In this document: one piece after another, positions 1-44,750 of the stretch
Numbering within the stretch: position 1 is the stretch's first letter
How the letters are laid out: every line of letters begins with the position of its first letter
From: Diospyros lotus
Lineage: Eukaryota > Streptophyta > Magnoliopsida > Ericales > Ebenaceae
Direction of reading: 5' to 3'
Assembly (NCBI RefSeq): GCF_014633365.1
Contig: NC_068351.1
Location: 6,434,879-6,498,878, forward strand
DNA length: 64,000 nt
Notes under the pieces: model-generated
Told to the model about the DNA's origin: nothing
The model's input: only the letters and a program-made list of their open reading frames with translations
The model's database searches: none
Program-made: the position numbers and the translations under genes

Positions 1-1263
1 AAGTGATTTTGATGCCTTCATTTTGGAACAATATTGTATAGGCTTTAAAGGTGGCTGGTCCATTGGTGCGTGTACTGCGCTTAGTGGATGGTGAGAAGAA
101 ACCAGCTATGGGATACATATATGAGGCCATGGATAGGGCCAAAGAAGCGATTGCTAACTCTTTTAATGGGGATGAAAAGAAGTATGCACCCATTTTTTAG
201 ATCATTGATAATTGATGGGATGTTCAGCTTCATCACCCCCTGCACGCTGCTGGTTGGTACTTGAACCCAGAATATTTTTATAAGGTTGAACGTATAGATC
301 CAGAGATCATGATTGGTTTATATGAATGCATTAGAAAGTTAAATCCAGATGTAAAGGTTCAAGACCAAATTGATGCGGAGCTTTCGATGTATAGCAAGGT
401 AGATGGGTTCTTTGGAAACTATATGGCTATTAGAAAGAGAGCTCAGAAATCACTAGGTACACACACATATATATATTACATTATATATATAATCATTTTA
501 AATAATAGATAATAATTAACCCATGAATTTTATTGGACAATTGAATGGTGGGCTTCATATGGAATGTCAACACCCACGTTGCAAAATTTTGCAATTAAAA
601 TTCTTAGCTTGACTTGTTGTTCATCTGGGTGTGAACGTAATTGGAGTGTGTTTGAAAATGTAAGTGCATTGTACATATAACACTTACAATTTTTATTAGC
701 AGTTGGTTTGTTTCATGTAGCTTATTCTTAATATGTTTTTGCATAAATTGTTGCAGCTTCATACTAAACGGAGAAACATGCTTGATCAACTTCGTTTAAA
801 CGACTTGGTGTTTGTGAAATTCAATAGAGCATTGAAGCATCGGTATCAAATGCGTGATACCATTGACCCTATCATATTGACCCATATTGATTAAAGCAAT
901 GAATGGTTGATTGGAAAACTTGATGAGGAGAATGATAAAGATGATGAAATTGTTTTTCTAGATGACGTTGGGGATGGGTTGACATGGAGTAATGTCGTTG
1001 CTGCTGTAGGAGTTGGAGAGCCTACTTATCAATTAAGAATTAAACAAACTTTATCACAATCAGGTTCAACTTCGACTTTGACTTCAAAGCGGTGAGAAAC
1101 TCAGGAGATTGAAGAAGAGGAGGAAAGTGAGGCAAAGACTGAAGATGATGAAGACTCAAAAGAGGGAGAAGAATTGGGAGATGAAGAAGAAGATGAAGGG
1201 GTGATTGAAAGGGATGATGAAGATATTGACCTTGATGTTGATGATCTTCTTGATGATGATTGA
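1..1263 (+). pseudogene. hAT transposase, C-terminal part, degenerate
   Basis: Reading through two in-frame stops (TAG at 198, TGA at 213) gives a catalytic-region segment containing WDVQLHHPLHAAGWYLNP. After an apparent intron (from about 457 to about 508) comes the hAT dimerisation domain with WWASYG, CERNWSVFEN and, across a second GT-AG intron (660-756), LHTKRRN. A third stop (about 892) precedes an acidic tail rich in E and D ending at the TGA at 1261-1263. In the family this C-terminal region dimerises the transposase. The stops sit where relatives usually have Trp and Arg, consistent with C-to-T decay. It is not functional. Confidence 0.8.
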
Positions 1264-1592
1264 TTAAAACTTCTTTATATTGATTGTGGACTTGTAATGT
1301 TTATGCGTTTGTTTAGAACTTTGCATTATGATTGGTACTTGTTTGAGTTTGAGACTTTAAGTTTGAACTTTGATGATATTTCTAGTTTAGAATTTGCATG
1401 ATGAATGAATCAATTTTGATGTTGTTAGTTTAGAATTTGAAGATAATGAATCATGAATGATATGAATGTGTTATTATTGATAATTTGATAGTTGTTTATG
1501 ATTTTATAATATTTTGAGTCTTTTTTCTAAAAGGTGCGCCTCGCGCCTCAGGCTCCAGGATCCTTTGCATCTCGCTGCACCTTTTAGAACTA
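1..1592 (+). mobile_element. hAT transposon, 3' part (left end outside window)
   Basis: The plus strand carries the C-terminal half of an hAT transposase followed by about 330 bp of 3' sequence. The right end is placed near 1592 because 1525-1592 (rich in GGCGC / GCCTC motifs, ending CACCTTTTAGAAC) resembles the terminal region of the better preserved hAT element at 18158-19208, whose end reads CCTTTAATAACACTG. The stretch 1283-1365 is about 90% identical by eye to 18510-18594 reverse complemented. The terminal repeat is too diverged to show a target-site duplication. The left end is off the window. Confidence 0.7.
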
Positions 1593-2005
1593 TGAGAGAG
1601 ATAGAGAGGGAGAAGAGAATTCAAGAGGGAAAGAGTTCTCATTAAACATGATAACCCCCGTCCTCCAACAACTAGCCTTATATAGTGTTATGTACCTACT
1701 TAATATGTTGTACATGGGAATAAGGGGGGAAAACAAGGGGTGCATTGTACTTAGACGATGATTCGGTTATTCTACTTAGTTGGTTGCCACTTCTGGCGGG
1801 AATGTAATTCCGAGAATGTGTTTCCATGTGACTTGGGGAATCAGTATAAATAGAGGCTCATTGCCCCCAAGGCATGAGAAGTTTTAATACAAATTCTGAA
1901 AATCTCTCTCATTTCCCTCTCTTTTCTTCTTCAAGTTTTCCCTTGTTCTCTAGAATTCTCTCCAGAATTCCTCATAACTCTTGTCAGATCTCTAAGGTCT
2001 GACAT
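1593..2005 (+). mobile_element. LTR-like segment, plus orientation, ends TCTGACA at 2005
   Basis: A promoter-like TATAAATAGAGG motif lies at about 1850, followed by a CT-rich leader and an end in AGGTCTGACA. That end resembles the 3' LTR ends of the gypsy elements in this window (GATCTGACA, AGCTGACA). The orientation is plus, opposite to the gypsy body that follows, and no tRNA-Met primer site comes after 2005. The left boundary is uncertain. The 1593-1700 part may be a separate LTR end in minus orientation, because its reverse complement shows ACTATATAAGG followed by a CT-rich stretch. Confidence 0.35.
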
Positions 2006-5000
2006 ATAGACCCTTCCAATTGGTTCATATCATAACCGTGGGGAAGCTTCTAGCAACTAGCTACACAGGTGGCCATGTGGCTATGAAAATTTCAAAATTG
2101 CCCTTGGGGTCATAACAGTATTCTCTGCTACTACTGTGGTTGGCCCCAAGATGGAAGGTAGGAGTGGGAGTTTATATCCATACATTGCCTTGAATGGTGA
2201 CATCTTTACAGAATTGTAGTGGCAGGAATTATACCACCATTGGGTCAAAGAGAGCCACTTATGCCAACCTTTGGCTTGTAGGATGCAGAGGCAGCGGAGG
2301 TAGGTTTCAAGACATTGTTGTCTGGGGTGATAGGCAGTGGACATGTGTAGCTTAATCCCCAAAGATTTCAATAGCTCCCTTCATAGCAAGTTGGTGAACA
2401 CCTTGTCTCTGTTAGATATTATAATATGTGGTGTCCCATGCAGCTTCACCACTTGATCTAGGAAAATCCGGGCTACCTCCCGAGCCGTGAAAGGGTGGGA
2501 GAGACCAATGAAATGGACAAACTTTGTGAATTGATCCACTACCACCAGTATGCAGTCATTTCCTTCATATCTAGGTAACTATAAAGTCCATGGATACACT
2601 GCCCCATGCTTGGTCAGGGGTGGCTAATGGCTGCAACAGCCTTGAAGTTGTCACTGTCTCATGCATGCACCTCTTACACACATCACAAGCCATCACAAAT
2701 TTCTTCAACTTAGGCCAATAGAAAAGTAGTTTTACCTTGTGGTAGGTATTTTGCATAACTAAATGTCCTCCTAAAGGGGATCCATGCAAGGCCTGCAACA
2801 TCTTGTTCTTGAGTTGATCACACCCCCCAATTACCAGCCTGCCACAGTACCTTACTAGTCCATTAGTTAGTGTCAAACCTTGCCCCTGCCTGCTGGAAGG
2901 GTCAATGACCATTTGTTCCAACAGCTCCTTGGACCACTCATCCTTTTCATAACTAGTTGTTATTTCCTGATACCAATCAAGAACAACCGAAGTAATGGCT
3001 GCAAATGTTCCTTCTTCAAAATAGCGAGATAATGCATCTGCAACAACATTCTCCTTCCCTTTTTTGTATTGTATGATATAATCCAGTCCATTAGCTTGGT
3101 CATCCCTTTCCTCTGCAATTGGCTAGTCTTTATTATGAATTGGTTTCCCTCCAGATGGTATCGCCATTTCTCCATAGCAACCAACATGGCCAGCAACTCC
3201 TTATCATATGTGCTCAACCCCTTGTGCCTAGGGGCTAAGGCTTGGCTAATGAAAGACAATGGTCTGTCCTCCTACATTAAAATAACCCCTATTCCCATGT
3301 TACTAGTGTTGGTCTCTAGTACAAACAGTTTACTAAAGTTTGGTAAGGCCAATTCTGGAGCCTCTCCCATTGCCTTTTTTAATTATAAGAAGGCTTCCTT
3401 GGCCTTGGGATTCCAATGGAAACCCTCCTTTTTCAACAAATCAGTGAGTGGCCTACTAATTACCCCATAACCAAGGAATCTCCTTAGGGCTCTAACAATG
3501 GTAGGCCTTAGCCATGAAGTCATGGCAACCACCTTCTTTGAATCTGTGCTAACCCCTGAACTGGAAATGATGTGCCCAAGGTACTCCACCTGCCTTTAGG
3601 CAAAGGCACACTTTGACCTTTTAACATATAATCGGTTGAGCCTAAGGACTTCGAATGTAACCCTCAAGTGATCAATATGTTTGGAAAAGATGGGATGTAC
3701 ACAAGAATATCGTCAATAAATACTAGGATGAAGTCTCGGAGGTAAGGAGCAAAGATTTCGTTCATCAAGGCCTAGAATGTGGCTAGGGTATTGGTTAGGC
3801 CAAAGGGCATTACTGTGAATTCAAAATGCTCAGGGTGTGTTCTGAATGCAGTTTTAGATATATTCTCGAGCCTCATTCTGATTTGATGATAACCCGATCT
3901 AAGGTCTAGTTTAGAGAATATAGTGGCATTCTTTAATTCATCCAGTAAGTCTTCTATGATGGGGATAGGAAACTTGTTCTTGACAGTCACTGCGTTTAGT
4001 TGACAGTAGTCGACATAAAATTGCTACGAACCATCTTCCATTTTAACATGTAACACAGGTGCCGCAAAAGGGTTGAGGTTAGGTCTAATAATGGATTTTA
4101 GAAGCATTTCCTTGACCATTTTTTCAATTTCAGTCTTTTGGATGAGAGGGTATCAATAATATCTTATGTTGATAGATTCAGTGTTGGGCTTGAATGTAAT
4201 AGAATGGTTAAGGGGCCTTTTAGGAGGTAGGTAATTGGGTTCTACAAACAAGTCCTCAAACTTATGTTGGCAGTCACCATAAGTTCACCTTCTTGTTCCC
4301 TGTTTCCCTCCAAAAATTTTGTGGCTTGAATAGAGAACAGTTGTGCCACTTGGGACAGCTTGTTCTTGAGCATCTTTTGCAACCTCCTTCCAGTAATCAT
4401 CTTGCATGATCTTGTCTCCATGCTGCCGGTAAGGGTCATTTTCCTGCCATCCTTTTCAAAAGTCACTTCCATCTTGTTGAAATCAAAACTTATAGGACTC
4501 ACATTTTTCATCCAATCTACTCCCAATACGATGTCACATCCTCCTAGCTTTAACAACAGTAAATCAACTTCAAATTCCTCTCCATGCATCTCCCAACACA
4601 TGCAGATTTGCTCATCACTTTGCTGTCGTTGGCCACAGTCACCGATAGGGACTGTGTGCCAATTAGTTTACAACCCATTCTCTTTGTTGTACCCTCATCC
4701 AAAAAGTTGTGGGTACTCCCACTATCAATCAAGACCATCAATTTGCAGTTGTGAACTTTCCCTCCCACCTTGATTATCTTTCTATTGGTCAACCCCTTTA
4801 GTGCATGCAGGGAGATCTCTCTGTTATCCTCTCCTCCAAATTCACTTGGAAATGTTGGCACCTCCTCTCTTGTTTCCACTTCTTCCTTCCCTTCCAACAA
4901 GAGCAGTTGTCTCTTGCACTAATGCCTATTTTTACTCATGCTTGAAGCATAATTTGGCCTGCCTCCTCTGCTCCATAAGTCTCCCTCCCTATGACTGCAT

Positions 5001-6327
5001 AGGAGTGACAGTAGTTGGGACTGTCATACTCCTAGGGCCCTGGTTGATCTTAGTGGCCTTCTTATTATATCCTTACCTCCCTGCTGTAATGTACTAGAGC
5101 TTACCACCCTTGTTTGCAGCCTCTGCTTCTTGATCAGGGCCTCCACTGTTAGTTCTTGCAACTTAGCACTTTCAGCCACCTGTTTAATTGTCTTTGGCTA
5201 CAACATCTTAACCATGGGCCTTAATTCTTCACTCAAGCGACTAACAAAAGCTTGAGATGAAGTAGGCCTTGGTTGAATGGGGGTTGAGGTTTAACATTTA
5301 ACAATTTCACTCTTCAAATTTTAGTTGGTATGTCTGCATTGTCCCCTCTTGCCTCAGCTTCTTAAATTCCTTTGCCACATCCATCATGCTTTGATCGCCA
5401 AACCTCTCACACAGATCTTCTACGAATTCGGCCCATTGGTAGCCTTCTTTAACCCTAGACCATCCTTGGAACCAAGCATCCCCAGCATCATTGAGGTAGG
5501 CAGTGGCCAGTGTAACCTTCTAATGCTCCAGTCTATTGTACAAACTAAACAACCTCACACCTTCTTACCCACCATCTTGGGTTAAGACCATTGAATAGGG
5601 AAATCCCCATTTTAGGCATAGGAAAACAAGATTGATTCGGGGCAGCCTGCACTTCCTGCCTCTTATCCAATCTATTCTCCCCCATCAATGTCAGTTCTTC
5701 CTTGAATTCAGAGGATCCGACAGCTTGGTGGATTGCCCCATTACAAGGTAAAATCAGATCTAACGAAATAAGGAGGGAAATAAGGAGAAATTCTTACAGA
5801 ATTTTGCCTTGTGAACATTACCATAAAGCTCTGCGGTTGTTCCAGGATCTGGCTTCCAACTTCCTCTCATAGGCCTTCTATTTGGCAACCAATGTCCGTG
5901 CACATCTAAGTGATCGGCCCGTCGAACTTCTTCTCCAATCCTTCCATTGAGGCTTCCACCTTCCGATCTAACGAAACAATCGCTTCATGATTCCGATTAG
6001 ATCCAATCTCCAATAGATCCACTCTAGTTTGCAGATCCGAGATCATTGAATTGAACTGTTGCTGCTGGGACTTAAAGTTCTTCATTCTGGTGCCATCTGC
6101 CATAGGAATCGAAATCGCAAGGAGCTTTGCCAGTCAAGGATGTGCTTTGATACCAAATTGTCAGATCCTTAAATCTGATAGGGTATTCTCACTTAATCAT
6201 TGAGAATTGGGTAGGAAATTAAGGGGGAAATTTGGGAGAATTGCAAGGAGAAATAGAAGAACAAAGAATGAGAGAGAAGGATTGAGAGAGGGTGAGAGAG
6301 AGAAGAAGAGATTGGGAGGTGTTGATA
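2006..6327 (-). mobile_element. Ty3/gypsy retrotransposon, broken, minus strand
   Basis: The internal region runs from the primer-binding site at 6144-6155 (minus TGGTATCAAAGC, matching initiator tRNA-Met apart from one base) leftward through gag, protease, reverse transcriptase, RNase H and integrase. The 5' LTR end is exact: TGTCAG starts at 6159. The LTR can be followed only to about 6327, where a different LTR-like sequence begins. On the left the integrase stops near 2081 and no matching 3' LTR in minus orientation is seen, so the element is truncated. It lies in intron 25 of the deubiquitinase gene and is related to the complete element at 12729-17742. Confidence 0.8.
2081..6103 (-). 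pseudogene. Gypsy gag-pol polyprotein, degenerate
   Basis: Segments in order on the minus strand: gag start MADGTRMKN at 6103; aspartic protease with LIDSGSTHNF near 4710-4740; LGVDWM and SFDFNKMEVTFEKDG spacer; reverse transcriptase with [21 protein letters not shown] and the catalytic FIDD box at 3706-3720; RNase H near LSTYDKELLAM; integrase zinc-binding region with GHLV and CDVCKRC at 2571-2921; integrase core with AYHPRQQ and AMYGYKLP down to 2081. Many frameshifts and stops separate them, so no polyprotein could be made. No chromodomain remains. Confidence 0.8.
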
Positions 6328-6600
6328 TGCGTTAATATTTCCTGTAAATATTCCTTATAATTAGTTGATTACTTGCGCCGTATTTAGATTATACTACTTG
6401 CGGTATTTAGATCAGTCAATCCCTAAAATTAAGGGAGTTGATTGAGTTTCTTGTAAATATATATAATCAAGACGGCTGTGAGTGATTCTCAAGCCATATT
6501 ACGCACCAAATATTCTCTTCTAACTGGAGGAATTCAGAATTTCTCTATTGATATTCGATGCCTTGAGCAAGGCTGGATCAGGCATTATATACTGATCACA
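6328..6600 (+). mobile_element. LTR-like fragment abutting the gypsy 5' LTR
   Basis: The sequence from TGTTGATATGCG at about 6328 has the look of a plant LTR in plus orientation: AT-rich start, then TATAATCAAGACGGCTGTGAG and a leader-like stretch. It differs from the gypsy LTR it interrupts. I could not fix a right end or a target-site duplication, so this may be a nested solo LTR or part of an older element. Confidence 0.3.
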
Positions 6601-7038
6601 GCAAGTATTGGTGCCAAAGTGGCTGCCAAGTTGGAAATAAGGTACAACTAACTATAGCTGCCTTTCTTAAGTACAATGACTTGAGCTACCTTCTAGAACA
6701 ATTGGTCATAACTACCAAAGTACAACCCCTCACAGCCTTAGGTACATGACACCTGGGTGGACAATGAAGAAGAAACTAGTCTAGAGGCATATCCTAGTTA
6801 TCATTATGCAAATGCAAAAGATTTATTAAGGTGACTGGCCGAAAAAAGAACAACTATCAGAAAATTATTCACTTTGCTGAAAAAAGACTGGTCAGAAATG
6901 GACCAATGCCACTCATTGTTCCATTGCTTGCTCAGAGGCTATACATTTAGAATTTTAAGATCATAATATTACATTATCTATTATGACACTTCTAGATTAT
7001 AATGCCACTATTGGTTGTCAACCACAATAAAAACTAAC
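6601..7038. other. Start of intron 25, no gene seen
   Basis: Intron 25 of the deubiquitinase gene opens at 7038 with the donor GTTAGT (minus strand). Neither strand shows the next conserved exon of the family (the VELSHQDAELRLLEVFF segment), so the intron continues leftward through the gypsy and hAT insertions and out of the window. Confidence 0.6.
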
Positions 7039-41024
<33,986 letters not shown>

Positions 41025-41345
41025 CGCAGGCAATCGCGAAATCGTCGAGCAGGGAGAGAGAGAGGGAGAGGGGGAGAGAGAAACAGGGAAAAAAGGAGAA
41101 ATGAGATGAGATTTTTATCGAGGAGAGGGGAAGGGGTGGGAAGAGGAGAGGAGCGGGGCAGCGTGGCGGTGCGCCGGCGAAGGAAGTTGTGAGAGAGAGC
41201 CGGTCGAGGGAGAGAGAGTTGTCGAGTTATCGAGTTATTGTAAATAGTGACGTGGACGATTACTGGAGCGAGTTCGCTGTGCGGCGATGTTCACGGTATT
41301 TGTATATCCTCCCCCGGCGCCACACTGCCCACTTATATATGGGAC
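41025..41345 (-). promoter_or_regulatory. 5' leader and probable core promoter of the UBP12/13-like gene
   Basis: On the minus strand a TATATAAGT box lies at 41331-41339. About 300 nt of GC-rich then strongly CT-rich leader (CTCTCTCTC runs at 41045-41085 and 41190-41215) lead to the ATG at 41024. Pyrimidine-rich leaders of this kind are common in broadly expressed plant genes. The exact start site is not determined. A TTCAA pentanucleotide repeat lies at about 40843-40865 in intron 1. Confidence 0.45.
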
Positions 41346-41977
41346 TGAATACGAAGTTCTATTGAAAATAAGGTTTTCGGTGACCCGGGTGGTACAGTTC
41401 CCAAGTTCGGTGTCTTCTTTTTGAGTTTTTGCTTTTGTATTGGGTTTTGGAGTGATTCCCTGTCATGGTGAATTCATAAATTGGGTTGGGCGACATAGAG
41501 GGTGGTGAAAGTTAAAAAATAGAGGAAAACGGGAACATTTTGAGAAAAATTTTGTTAATCGTTGACATACATAAATCCATATTAAACGGTCAATCAAATT
41601 GCGCTAACCGTTAAACTTGGTGGTTAGGAAGATTAACCAATTCAATAAATGAGTCTCCCTTTGGCCAGCCTAGATCTTCTAGTTCAATTTGTTGATTTTC
41701 TTTAACTCAAAACTTAATATTAAATGCTAGTTTGAAAAAAAAAAAAAATAAAAACTTATATTAATGTCGTAAATAGAGAAAAAAGAGTAATGTTAATTTA
41801 GAAAAATACAATTATGTCTACTATTTTAATGACCATCACCTCACCCAATTTTTCATATGTAAAAATGATATATAAGTGTCTCCTCTAAATGATCAGGGAG
41901 ATGAATATTAGGGGTGTGATTGAATAAAAAAAATTAAAAAAAATAAATTGAATTGAAATGTCTATTCTATATATTTT
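41346..41977. other. Intergenic spacer, UBP side
   Basis: Upstream sequence of the UBP gene. It contains a poly-A tract near 41735-41750. No gene recognised. Confidence 0.5.
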
Positions 41978-42346
41978 GGATAAATTATATGAAATCCCTT
42001 ACACTTAGAATCATGTGTAACTTACCCCTGTACTTTTGATTGCATCAAAAAAACTCCTTTACTTTCAAAATGTTACAATCAACCACAATTTGTTATTATT
42101 TTATATAATTTTGTACAATAATTTACATACAAAATACATAATTCTACATATAGAATTTTAATATATCAAAAAAATAAAAAAATTTGCATTAATCAACCAA
42201 TAGATTGCATAAAAATATATAAAAAATAACAAATTGTGCTTGATTGCAATATTTTGAAAGTGTAAAGGGTTTTTGATGCAATCGAAAATACAAAGAAATA
42301 AGTTGCACATGACCCTAAGTGTAGAGAGATTTCATGTAATTTACCC
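41978..42346. mobile_element. Mutator-type MITE, 369 bp, perfect 9-bp TSD
   Basis: Long terminal inverted repeats of roughly 120 bp (left GGATAAATTATATGAAATC, right end reverse complement GGGTAAATTACATGAAATC) surround a short AT-rich centre. Identical 9-bp direct repeats ATATATTTT flank it (41969-41977 and 42347-42355), the duplication size of Mutator-like elements. There is no coding capacity. It sits between the divergently transcribed UBP and USP genes. Confidence 0.85.
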
Positions 42347-42355
42347 ATATATTTT

Positions 42356-43740
42356 AGTTGTGGCTGCATTAAATTTAAAATTTGAGTATCTTGGTTCAAT
42401 TTTAATTTAGAGGGATATTAAACTAAATCAAATTTAGTTGACAAAAAATTGAACCGAAATATACTCAAATTAAAAACCAAACATGTAAGGCTGCATTTTC
42501 TTTGCATTTTTAATTTTATTAATTTTAACTTGCACTCAAGACTAGACCACAAATTAAACTTAATAAGTTCTCTCTAATTATATTTGTCTTAAATTATATT
42601 CCGTTATCTACTTATCTTAAATTTTACGAAATTTTCGCTCCTAACTTCTCCAATTGCTAGTGATTCAGATGATTATTTGGCTATTGTCAACGTGGTATTC
42701 TCTCACTGTGGTGGCTTTGTTGCATTGGAGGGGGAAAATGAAAAAGTTTGGGCCAATGGCACCTTTTGCCTTTAGGAAAAGTAGAATTGGAGAAATTAAA
42801 AAGATTGAGAGAAATAAATTGGCGTGCCATCATCAGAAAGAATGATAATACTATTTATTTATTAGGAAAAAATTATATTGATTTCCTCTATATGGAACTT
42901 CAATTAATTATTTTAAATATTTAATGCTTCCATAAGTTTTCTTTTTTTGTTTTTTGTAAATAATTAATGTTATTATTGTTTGAGTCTTGTTTTTACAATA
43001 TTATTATATTTATTTTTCATTAACATAATATATTTGGGGGTATACCATTACTAAAATTCTAAATAAATTTATATTGCAGAGCTTAAATATAAGATTTGTA
43101 GAATCTTGTTAAATAATTTGAAATATGCAATATTTTGTTATTTTATTTAAAAAAATATGTAATCATGATTCCATCCTAGAACAACTATTGCTATCACCTT
43201 GAATTACAAGACCCTGAAAGTGTCGCTCTACATCAACTTTTTTTGTTGGCGTCGGCACGACTCCAATGACAAACGAGAGGACAAGCAGGGGAATAACGCA
43301 ACTCATACATACGAACTCATGTATAACACAAGATTCATCCTTTAATTTATACAAAAATAAATTTAAGTATAATAATATAATTATTTTATGATAAATATAA
43401 AAGGGTAGAGTTAAAAAAACATAAATAATAGAATCTATATTTCAGAAAAGAGAAGTATTCATTCATTGTTCATATGGACGGAGAAGGTATTTTTTTTTTA
43501 ATCATTTTATAAGATAAATCGATAAGAACATTTTCAACTAACAAAAATAGTTATTTTCACCAAAAAAATCTAAAACATTAGAAATAAATGTCACGTTAGA
43601 TTAAATTTATGATAAGGATGACAGACAGCGAAGACAAACGGTGCCTTAAGCGGGTGGCTTCACGTTTCGGGATGAACACCGCGTGTCTATCTGTTCGTGC
43701 TCATGTGTCACCCTGCATGCACCTTCTAACTTCTTAATTA
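42356..43740. other. Intergenic spacer, USP side
   Basis: Mostly AT-rich. A more GC-balanced stretch at 43600-43720 immediately upstream of the USP leader could contain regulatory sites. Short ORFs here have no recognisable domain. Confidence 0.45.
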
Positions 43741-43750
43741 ATTAATTATC

Positions 43751-43831
43751 CCACATATATATATATATATATACATCTAGAGAGAGAGAGAGGCGCCAGG
43801 GACAGAGAGAAGAAGAAAGAAGAAGAAGAAG
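43751..43831 (+). promoter_or_regulatory. TATA-rich core promoter and GA-rich leader of the USP gene
   Basis: A long alternating TA stretch (about 43756-43773) that can serve as TATA box is followed by AGAGAGAGAG and GAAGAA repeats up to the start codon at 43832. The start site is not determined. Confidence 0.4.
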
Positions 43832-44670
43832 ATGAGGATGATGGTGGCTGTAGACGAGAGTGAGGGCAGCTTCTATGCTCTCAACTGGGCCCTTAACAAC
43901 TTCTTCCCCGCCTTCACAACGGCCGAGGAGTTGGGCACCTTCACCGTCGTCCACGTCCAGCAACCTTTCCAGCCTTACATCTTTGCCGCCGGACCTGGTT
44001 CGTATATATTCCGCACTTATTGCAAACACAACGTTATTGTGTATTTCTTGCAATTTGCACACACACACACACAGACAGGCGCGCGCACATATATATATAC
44101 GCACTAACCTAACTTAATTGTGAAAAGTCATATATGCTACAAGTACAGTGTTGGAGGTAGCACGGGAAGGTCAAGAAAAGCAAGCTGCGTCCATATCATC
44201 TCGTGCATTGGAGATGTGCAAAGGAAAGATGGCAAGTCCCTTGAAGATGAATAATATTTTTAATCTTGTTCTTGGATTTGATTTTTTTTAACGATGATTA
44301 ATGTTTAGGTTAAAGCGGAGACTCTAATTCTGGAAGGAGACCCCAAGGAGATGATTTGTCAAGCAACAGAGAAGATGCAGGTTGATGTTTTGGTGGTGGG
44401 TAGCCGTGGACTTAGCACCATTAAAAGGTATTCTTATATATATATATATATACATATATTCAAACTTTTTCAACAGAAATCAATCGACCCATCATGCAAT
44501 ATTTTACACATATAAGTTTGTACAGGAAAAAGAAATTAATGATTATGTTGTTGAATTGAATATATATACACAGGGCCTTCCTGGGAAGCGTAAGTGATTA
44601 CTGTGCACATCATGCCAAATGCCCCATCCTCATTGTGAAGCCACCCTCAGAGTCCCATAACAAGAAGTAG
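43832..44670 (+). CDS. Universal stress protein (UspA family), 4 exons, 154 aa
   Basis: Exons: 43832-43997, 44149-44231, 44309-44427, 44574-44670; all phases join and the frame ends at TAG 44668-44670. The protein is a single UspA domain, a small cytosolic nucleotide-binding fold linked to stress responses in plants. It starts MMVAVDESEGSFYALNWAL and has the ATP-binding signature G-2X-G-9X-G-S in GSRGLSTIKRAFLGSVSDY, then CAHHAKCPILIVKPP at the end. The length is normal for the family. I chose the ATG at 43832 (MRMMVAVDE); the Met codons at 43838 and 43841 are alternatives. Intron 2 begins GCAAGT, a GC-AG intron. An AATAAATAAA polyadenylation signal is at 44741. The partner gene upstream (UBP) is divergent, 2.8 kb away. 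Confidence 0.92.
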
Positions 44671-44740
44671 TACTAGCGCATGCCGAATCTATTACCGTAC
44701 TCGTCCATGTACAAATGTATTGGTCTGAATATTGTGATGA

Positions 44741-44750
44741 AATAAATAAA
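44741..44750 (+). terminator. Polyadenylation signal of the USP gene
   Basis: AATAAATAAA, 71 bp after the stop codon, in the usual range for plant 3' ends. Confidence 0.55.

Noticed and set aside
6144..6155. Possible tRNA-Met related gene sequence
   Set aside because: It is only the 12-bp primer-binding site of the gypsy element; the same applies near 17400, 26089 and 62240.
43742..44117. Overlapping ORFs on both strands at the USP start (120 codons minus, 85 codons plus in another frame)
   Set aside because: They are shadows of USP exon 1; only the frame beginning MRMMVAVDESEGS fits the family and splices onward.
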